Notes under the pieces: model-generated
Databases searched by the model: none
Told to the model about the DNA's origin: nothing
The model's input: the letters and a program-made list of their open reading frames with translations, nothing else
Shown: positions 14,154 through 18,086 of the stretch, one piece after another
Layout: every line of letters starts with the position of its first letter
Numbering within the stretch: position 1 is the first letter of the stretch
Assembly (NCBI GenBank): GCA_016932955.1
Contig: JAFGBV010000021.1
Location: forward strand, 1-18,086
Length of the DNA: 18,086 nt
DNA from: Anaerolineales bacterium
GTDB lineage: Bacteria; Chloroflexota; Anaerolineae; Anaerolineales; UBA4823
Direction of reading: 5' to 3'
Made by a program: the position numbers and the translations under genes

Positions 14154-14957
14154 TTACACCGTCTTGCTTTTCTCGATGATATAGCGCACAAATTCCAGTG
14201 TGCTGTTGAAATCTGCCGGGTCAGCAGGCTCACGCACCGATCTCTCCGGGCAAGGGCGCCCATCCCAGGCGCGGTCGATCAGCCCCGCCCAGGAAGGATC
14301 CAGGTTAGCTTTGGCCCACTCAGCCCCGCTGCGCTTGGAACCCGTGCAGCTGTGAATGAGATCGTGCAGCATGCGGCAGTACGTGAGCACGATGAAGGTC
14401 TGGTAGAAGCGGTTATTGTACTTTTTCGGATCAGCCAGGATCTGTGCTCCCCAATCGGTGATCGTGGCGCGAATATCCTGGCGCAGCACCTCGACTGGGA
14501 TGGGGTTGATCAGTGTCGCCGGGTTTGGCCCGGCAAGGGCAATCCCATGCTGGCGCACCGTCCAGCGCACGACGACGGTGTTGCAGTGAGTGGATCTCAC
14601 CAGCGAGCGGCTTCCATTGTCGAGATACCACAGCAGATGGCTGGTCTGTAGATAGTCGCCTAGGATCTCCTGCGGGAAATAGGAGCCTTCCAGGTGCTGC
14701 GCCCACCTGCTTTCCAATTGGTAAATGCGCTCGTGCAGGGCTTGTAGCGCCTGGACTTGATCATCGCTCAATTCGTTTTCGATGGCAACGATAAAATCCA
14801 CGTCGCTGTGGGCATCCCAATCCCCAATCGCAAAGGAGCCTTGCAGGCAGGCTGCAAGGAAGGTGTTTCCCAGGGCTGCCTGCATGCCCGACACCAATTC
14901 GTGCAAGACGTTGTTCAACTCTGGATCGGTAGTGGGGTGTTTGTTGATGGGAATCAT
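14154..14957 (-). CDS. AadA/ANT(3'')-like nucleotidyltransferase
   Basis: A 267-residue protein with the nucleotidyltransferase signature GSFAIGDWDAHSDVDF (40-55). Asp52 and Asp54 would bind metal, and Glu90 in LEGSYFP sits where AadA has its catalytic glutamate. The length and the helical C-terminal half (about 150-265, with VLTYCRMLHDL) match aminoglycoside 3''-adenylyltransferases and DUF4111-type relatives. The family transfers AMP from ATP to a hydroxyl of streptomycin/spectinomycin-like molecules. It lies 4 bases from a streptothricin-acetyltransferase-like gene, in the same operon as glycan genes. It may modify an amino-sugar or cyclitol in the glycan, or be an ancestral resistance-type enzyme. 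No attC site or mobile element lies beside it, so integron delivery is not supported. The actual substrate is unknown. Confidence 0.85.
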   Translation of the reverse strand: MIPINKHPTTDPELNNVLHELVSGMQAALGNTFLAACLQGSFAIGDWDAHSDVDFIVAIENELSDDQVQALQALHERIYQLESRWAQHLEGSYFPQEILGDYLQTSHLLWYLDNGSRSLVRSTHCNTVVVRWTVRQHGIALAGPNPATLINPIPVEVLRQDIRATITDWGAQILADPKKYNNRFYQTFIVLTYCRMLHDLIHSCTGSKRSGAEWAKANLDPSWAGLIDRAWDGRPCPERSVREPADPADFNSTLEFVRYIIEKSKTV

Positions 14958-14961
14958 GATC

Positions 14962-15495
14962 TTAAAAGATTAAATACCAGTATAGAGCCATCTCGCTTGT
15001 CGCTGGGTCAACCCCCCGGTACAGATCGTTATCTAACCCGCCCAGGTGAAAGCCGCAAGATTCATAAAACCGACAGGCTGCCACATTGTTGTTTTGCGTC
15101 TCGAGCATGATTCCTGGCAGGTTGCCGGCTTTTGCCCACTCGATGGCGGCTGCAATCAGCCTGCGCCCAATGCCGTGCTGCCTGAATTTTTGATCTACGG
15201 CGATGTCCTCAATGTAGCAATAGCGGTTCCAATTTCTGCGCAGGATGATTTGTCCGGCGGTCTGCTTATCCACATAGGCGAGGAAGGCGGCCTTATCGGG
15301 ATTGCGAATATAGGTCGTGTAATCGACTGCGTCAGTGCCGTAACGCTTCCAGTATTCTGGTACATTGCTCACCGTATAGGTGATTTTGCCATCCTCGGCA
15401 CGGAGGTGCAGCACGGAATCAACGAGGAATGCACCGTCCACCTGGTTAATGTGCTGCAGGTTCGTTTCATCGATCATGCGGATCGTGATGTCCAC
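14962..15495 (-). CDS. GNAT N-acetyltransferase, streptothricin acetyltransferase (SatA/YyaR)-like
   Basis: A 177-residue GNAT acetyltransferase. The acetyl-CoA-binding segment VDQKFRQHGIGRRL is at 100-113 (R-x-x-G-x-G). Recognisable SatA/YyaR stretches include IRNPDKAAFLAYVD, GQIILRRNWNRY, YIEDIAV, LPGIMLETQNNNVAACRFYESCGF and the C-terminal ALYWYLIF, so the whole protein lines up with streptothricin acetyltransferases of Bacillus. Those enzymes acetylate the beta-lysine amino group of streptothricin. It starts at GTG (15493-15495), 2 bases after the preceding GT-B gene, and is followed 4 bases later by the AadA-like gene, so the three are co-transcribed. In this setting it may N-acetylate an amino group on the glycan or precursor. 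Resistance is an alternative. Family assignment is strong; the native substrate is not shown. Confidence 0.88.
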   Translation of the reverse strand: MDITIRMIDETNLQHINQVDGAFLVDSVLHLRAEDGKITYTVSNVPEYWKRYGTDAVDYTTYIRNPDKAAFLAYVDKQTAGQIILRRNWNRYCYIEDIAVDQKFRQHGIGRRLIAAAIEWAKAGNLPGIMLETQNNNVAACRFYESCGFHLGGLDNDLYRGVDPATSEMALYWYLIF

Positions 15496-15497
15496 GA

Positions 15498-16952
15498 TTA
15501 TTTACCCAGCAAGGATAACAGGAATTGCCCTGTGCGTTTACCAGCGCTTCCGTCGGTATAAGTGCACTCGCGGGCGATGAAGGCGCGGCGCTGCTCCTGT
15601 CCGGCATCGGGGTTGCACAGGAAGAAGTTGATCGCCTCTCTCAGTTCTGCCTCGTTCAGCGCCACTCGACCAAACCCTGCCTTGAGAAAGCGGTCGTGGG
15701 TGGGCCAATTGCCGATCTCGGAGAGCGGCAGGGAGTATTTGCGCGGTGTGTTCCAGCCGCCCGGAGCATCGATGCAAGCGCTGACGATCGGCCGGTCGTG
15801 GATGGCAGTTTCGACCACCATTGTCGAATACACGGTGAGGAATACGTCGGCATGGGCCATCATAGAGGCTTTTTCGGGCATATCTTCGCCCGAATAATAG
15901 CCCAGGGAACCGCCCAGTGGCACGGGCTCAACGATGTGCACGTGGCGGTATTGTTTGCCAAGCTGGCGGATCTTCTCCCCCTCGCCAGCGTACAGCGGGT
16001 GATCCCAGAAATGGTTCGGGTGCAAGCGCACCAGGAGCTGCGACGGTGCCGCCAGCGAATCCGAGGCGACCAGACGGGCGAGCGTTTCTACATTTTGATA
16101 GTTGGGCGAAAAACTGATGAACGACGCTGCATAAGAGAGCAACTTGCGCTGTGGATCCAAGCCGTGGAGGCGGAAATACTCCTCGCGCGGGATCAACCAC
16201 TGTTTGCGAAAGTACCCATCATAAGAGGGGATGCCGCCAATATGGACGCGCTCTGCGGGCCAATCAGAGCCCAGCACCAGCTCTTCTTTTTGCGCTTCTG
16301 ACCAGCAGGTAATCCAATCGACAGGCGCGCCGGGGATGCTGTAAGAGCTGGGGTTATCCCATCCGACCACCACCGCCGCGGTGGTGATTCCTCGCCGGTG
16401 CGCCTCACGCAGCAGGTAGCGGTCCATGCGCCAGCCAGCTGTGCTGGCGATGACCAGGTCGGGTTGGTAGCGCTCGAATAGATCGGCATAGAGCGGAGGG
16501 CTGAAGCGCATTTGCAGATCGATCAGCTTGCGCCGCGCTGCTCGCGAGCGGCGCAAGATGCCTACGGCAGCCCTCATCAGGGGAAAGATAGCCCGCCGCT
16601 TGCGCCCGGCTTCCACCGCCACCTGGTCAATATAGCTATCCATGGCTTCGGTGTTGATGCGGTTGGAGCTGCCCACACGGCGCAGGAAGGTGAGCCACCA
16701 CTGGGTTTCCTTGGCTATGCCCTCGGCATACGCCTCAGCCTGCGCCAGGCGCAGCCCTTCCACCGTCAGGCCAGGCTGCCCAAAACGGGCATTGATCTGA
16801 TCGATCAGCCCATCATCGCTGAGCAAGATCACCTCGACGCCAGCCTCGAGCAGGGTGGAGATCACATCGGACTGCAGGAAATAGACGATTGCCAGGCCGT
16901 GGTCGGCACTGATAAAAACGCGTGGGGGGGGGCTGTTAGCGTTGAGCGTCAT
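15498..16952 (-). CDS. GT-B-fold glycosyl/glycerophosphotransferase-like protein with N-terminal poly-C tract
   Basis: A 484-residue protein with a GT-B look: an N-terminal domain starting RVFISADHGL (11-20), PDLVIAST (164-171) and VVVGWDNPSS (194-203), then a C-terminal domain with RLHPNH (309-314) and DVFLTVYSTMVVETAIHDRPIV (369-390). The last pattern, a conserved S-T-x-x-x-E near the donor site, is typical of CDP-glycerol glycerophosphotransferase-like and related capsule/teichoic transferases. I cannot assign a precise family or donor. The ATG at 16950-16952 has AGGA some 12 bases upstream. Codons 7-10 contain nine consecutive C residues (Ser-Pro-Pro-Pro), where slippage would shift the frame right after the start. 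It follows the GT2 gene by 8 bases and precedes the SatA-like gene by 2. It probably extends or modifies the glycan backbone. Confidence 0.85.
   Translation of the reverse strand: MTLNANSPPPRVFISADHGLAIVYFLQSDVISTLLEAGVEVILLSDDGLIDQINARFGQPGLTVEGLRLAQAEAYAEGIAKETQWWLTFLRRVGSSNRINTEAMDSYIDQVAVEAGRKRRAIFPLMRAAVGILRRSRAARRKLIDLQMRFSPPLYADLFERYQPDLVIASTAGWRMDRYLLREAHRRGITTAAVVVGWDNPSSYSIPGAPVDWITCWSEAQKEELVLGSDWPAERVHIGGIPSYDGYFRKQWLIPREEYFRLHGLDPQRKLLSYAASFISFSPNYQNVETLARLVASDSLAAPSQLLVRLHPNHFWDHPLYAGEGEKIRQLGKQYRHVHIVEPVPLGGSLGYYSGEDMPEKASMMAHADVFLTVYSTMVVETAIHDRPIVSACIDAPGGWNTPRKYSLPLSEIGNWPTHDRFLKAGFGRVALNEAELREAINFFLCNPDAGQEQRRAFIARECTYTDGSAGKRTGQFLLSLLGK
16924..16932. repeat. Nine-base homopolymer (G on plus, C in the mRNA) near the start of the GT-B gene
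   Basis: Nine consecutive G bases on the plus strand encode part of Ser-Pro-Pro-Pro at codons 7-10 of the gene at 15498-16952. It is the longest homopolymer I found in the window and sits where slippage would have the strongest effect on expression. The current length keeps the frame open. Confidence 0.9.
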
Positions 16953-16960
16953 GCAGAGTC

Positions 16961-17944
16961 TTAATCCTCGTAATACCAGCGGAAAATCCGGTCGTAAAGC
17001 CCCAGCAGCACGCGCTTGATAGGAGGTGCAGCCAGCAGGCGTTTGCGCAAGGTGTGTTTGGGAGAGGTTTTTTTGCCCTCGGCAGTGGATGGTTTGGAGG
17101 CGGCTTCAGAGGGGTCGTGGATCCAGTCCAGACGGTTGCTCATGTTCTGCGCCAGGGGTTGCGTGGGCATCAGGCGCAAGAAGCCAGCCTCGTTCATGCG
17201 TTGGTCTAGTTGGCGCACCTGTCCCATCGGCCGATCCATGCTGAAGGGCAGGAAATGGGCAATAGTCGATCGGTAAGTGACGAACTGCCAATGGCTGGCG
17301 CCGGCATGCGCGGGTACATCCTGGTAGGTGAGGCGGATATCTTCAGTTGTATCGTAGCGCTGGCGCGCCTGTTCTTCGGGCATGCCCAGGCTCATCTCGA
17401 ACACTTTGAACACATCCCAGGGGATGAACTGGCCGCGTTCCACCCGCACGCCAGGGGTGGTTTTTGCCCAGTCTAGTGTGCTGGTGTAGAATTCGGGCGG
17501 CGTTCGGAAGGGCCGGCTGGTGACCATGCCAACCTTGGGGAAGGTCTCCAGGACCTTCACTGACTCGGACAACCAGCCGGGATAGAAATAAGCATCGTTA
17601 TCCGTATAAGCAATGATCTCTCCCGGCGCGGCGCTCAGGATGGCATTCCATGCCCCGCCCTTGCCCAGGTTCTTCTCGGACAAGATCAGGTATTGGATCT
17701 TACCTTCCTGCTGGGCGTTGACCAGGAACTCTACGGCTTCTTCGCAGGAGCCATTATCGAACACCAGCAGATCATAGGGCAGGTCGCTGTTCTCCCAGAT
17801 GCTCCCCAGGCAGGTTTTCAACACCTCCAGCGTCTCGGCGTAGAACCCGCTCAGAAAGGGGATGTAATTGAGTACTGCCACGGTGATCCGTTCCGGCCGG
17901 GCGACCTGGTTAATGAATTTGGCAGGGTTTTGTCCTTTGCGCAT
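16961..17944 (-). CDS. GT2-family glycosyltransferase
   Basis: A 327-residue family 2 glycosyltransferase with a GT-A fold. The donor-binding N-terminal half has VAVLNY at 22-27, FDNGS at 62-66, KNLGKGGAWNAIL at 91-103 and the acidic metal-binding motif TDNDAYFYPGW (114-124). The C-terminal half carries WDVFKVFEMSLG and a possible base region TTEDIRLTYQD. The final 60 residues are basic and variable, rich in Lys, Ser and Pro, ending RIFRWYYED. The ATG at 17942-17944 has only a weak upstream purine stretch; no better start is visible. It follows the partial gene by 50 bases. GNG/GKGG-type GT2 enzymes like this often make surface polysaccharides and glycoproteins. Donor and acceptor are unknown. 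Confidence 0.9.
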   Translation of the reverse strand: MRKGQNPAKFINQVARPERITVAVLNYIPFLSGFYAETLEVLKTCLGSIWENSDLPYDLLVFDNGSCEEAVEFLVNAQQEGKIQYLILSEKNLGKGGAWNAILSAAPGEIIAYTDNDAYFYPGWLSESVKVLETFPKVGMVTSRPFRTPPEFYTSTLDWAKTTPGVRVERGQFIPWDVFKVFEMSLGMPEEQARQRYDTTEDIRLTYQDVPAHAGASHWQFVTYRSTIAHFLPFSMDRPMGQVRQLDQRMNEAGFLRLMPTQPLAQNMSNRLDWIHDPSEAASKPSTAEGKKTSPKHTLRKRLLAAPPIKRVLLGLYDRIFRWYYED

Positions 17945-17994
17945 AGATTATCCAATCAACGAATCATTACAGTTGGGGTGTGATCTAGCCTGAC

Positions 17995-18086
17995 TCAGGC
18001 GAGATGCCGCAGAGCATGGCGCAGGCGCGCCTGCCAGTTACGAAAGGCTTTGGTGGGGTGAAAGATGGTATAAAACACCTCCCCCA
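17995..18086 (-). CDS. C-terminal tail of an unidentified protein (runs off the right edge)
   Basis: A minus-strand frame enters from the right edge and ends at TGA (17995-17997), covering the last 29 codons. The tail contains VFYTIFHPTKAF and an Arg/Leu-rich amphipathic stretch ending LRHLA. The basic-hydrophobic ending resembles that of glycosyltransferases and other polysaccharide enzymes in such loci, but no diagnostic motif is present. It ends 50 bases before the next gene on the same strand, so it probably belongs to the same operon. Another frame is also open over this short stretch; I prefer this one for its residue composition. Confidence 0.45.
   Translation of the reverse strand, partial: GEVFYTIFHPTKAFRNWQARLRHALRHLA

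Noticed and set aside
13662..14651. Plus-strand open frame of 329 codons spanning two minus-strand genes
   Set aside because: It crosses from the sulfotransferase into the AadA-like gene, both well supported on the minus strand. Its translation is low in family features and rich in Arg/Ser, as expected for antisense of GC-rich coding DNA.
14154..15495. Integron cassette array (sat next to aadA)
   Set aside because: The genes are 4 bases apart, which leaves no room for an attC site, and no integrase or other cassette is present in the window.
16360..16390. Inverted repeat CACCACCG / CGGTGGTG
   Set aside because: It lies inside the GT-B gene and arises from consecutive Thr-Thr-Ala-Ala-Val-Val codons. 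No sign of function beyond coding.
1..18086. CRISPR arrays, tRNA/rRNA genes, insertion sequences, strong terminators
   Set aside because: I looked on both strands and found no repeat-spacer pattern, no RNA gene, no transposase or terminal repeats, and no GC hairpin followed by a T-run in the short gaps between genes.

Overview
This 18,086-base window is a dense, single-direction block of bacterial surface-glycan genes. Every supported gene lies on the minus strand, so transcription runs from high to low coordinates. Spacing is mostly 0-60 bases, with several ATGA/GTGA-type or longer overlaps, as in one long operon or a few nested ones. The two end genes run off the window. There is no transposase, integrase, tRNA, rRNA or CRISPR array, and no gene-free stretch above about 75 bases. 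The DNA is moderately GC-rich, with Shine-Dalgarno motifs (AAGGAG type) and some GTG/TTG starts. An environmental bacterium is clear. Chloroflexota (Anaerolineae-like) is only my impression from protein flavour and cannot be proved from this window.

Layout in transcription order (right to left): the C-terminal tail of an unidentified gene (17995-18086); a GT2 glycosyltransferase (16961-17944); a GT-B-like transferase with a poly-C tract near its start (15498-16952); a streptothricin-acetyltransferase-like GNAT (14962-15495) next to an AadA-like nucleotidyltransferase (14154-14957); and a sulfotransferase (13085-14128).

Next comes nonulosonate module B: a Gfo/Idh/MocA oxidoreductase, a PtmA-like SDR, a degenerate 2H-phosphoesterase-like protein, a CMP-nonulosonate synthetase fused to a HAD phosphatase, and a NeuB-type synthase without its C-terminal SAF domain (8350-13065). 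It is followed by a large KpsC/KpsS-like capsule protein with a four-cysteine motif (6699-8342), three tandem paralogous sulfotransferases (4058-6693) and a GT2 enzyme (3084-4061).

Last is module A: a second, different CMP-sugar synthetase, a D-2-hydroxyacid dehydrogenase and an SDR (619-3047). It is followed by a DUF115/MptE-Maf-like protein truncated by the window edge (1-602).

Taken together, the locus probably makes and transfers an acidic extracellular glycan or glycoprotein decoration that carries a sialic-acid-like nonulosonate and is extensively sulfated. Module B would make one CMP-activated nonulosonate, probably through a 9-phosphate intermediate because a phosphatase is fused and no NeuC epimerase is seen. 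Module A would make a second CMP-activated acid of unknown identity. The glycosyltransferases would assemble the glycan, and four sulfotransferases would decorate it with sulfate from PAPS. The antibiotic-modifying-enzyme-like pair in the middle is unexpected. It may act on an amino-sugar in the glycan or be a resistance-like passenger.
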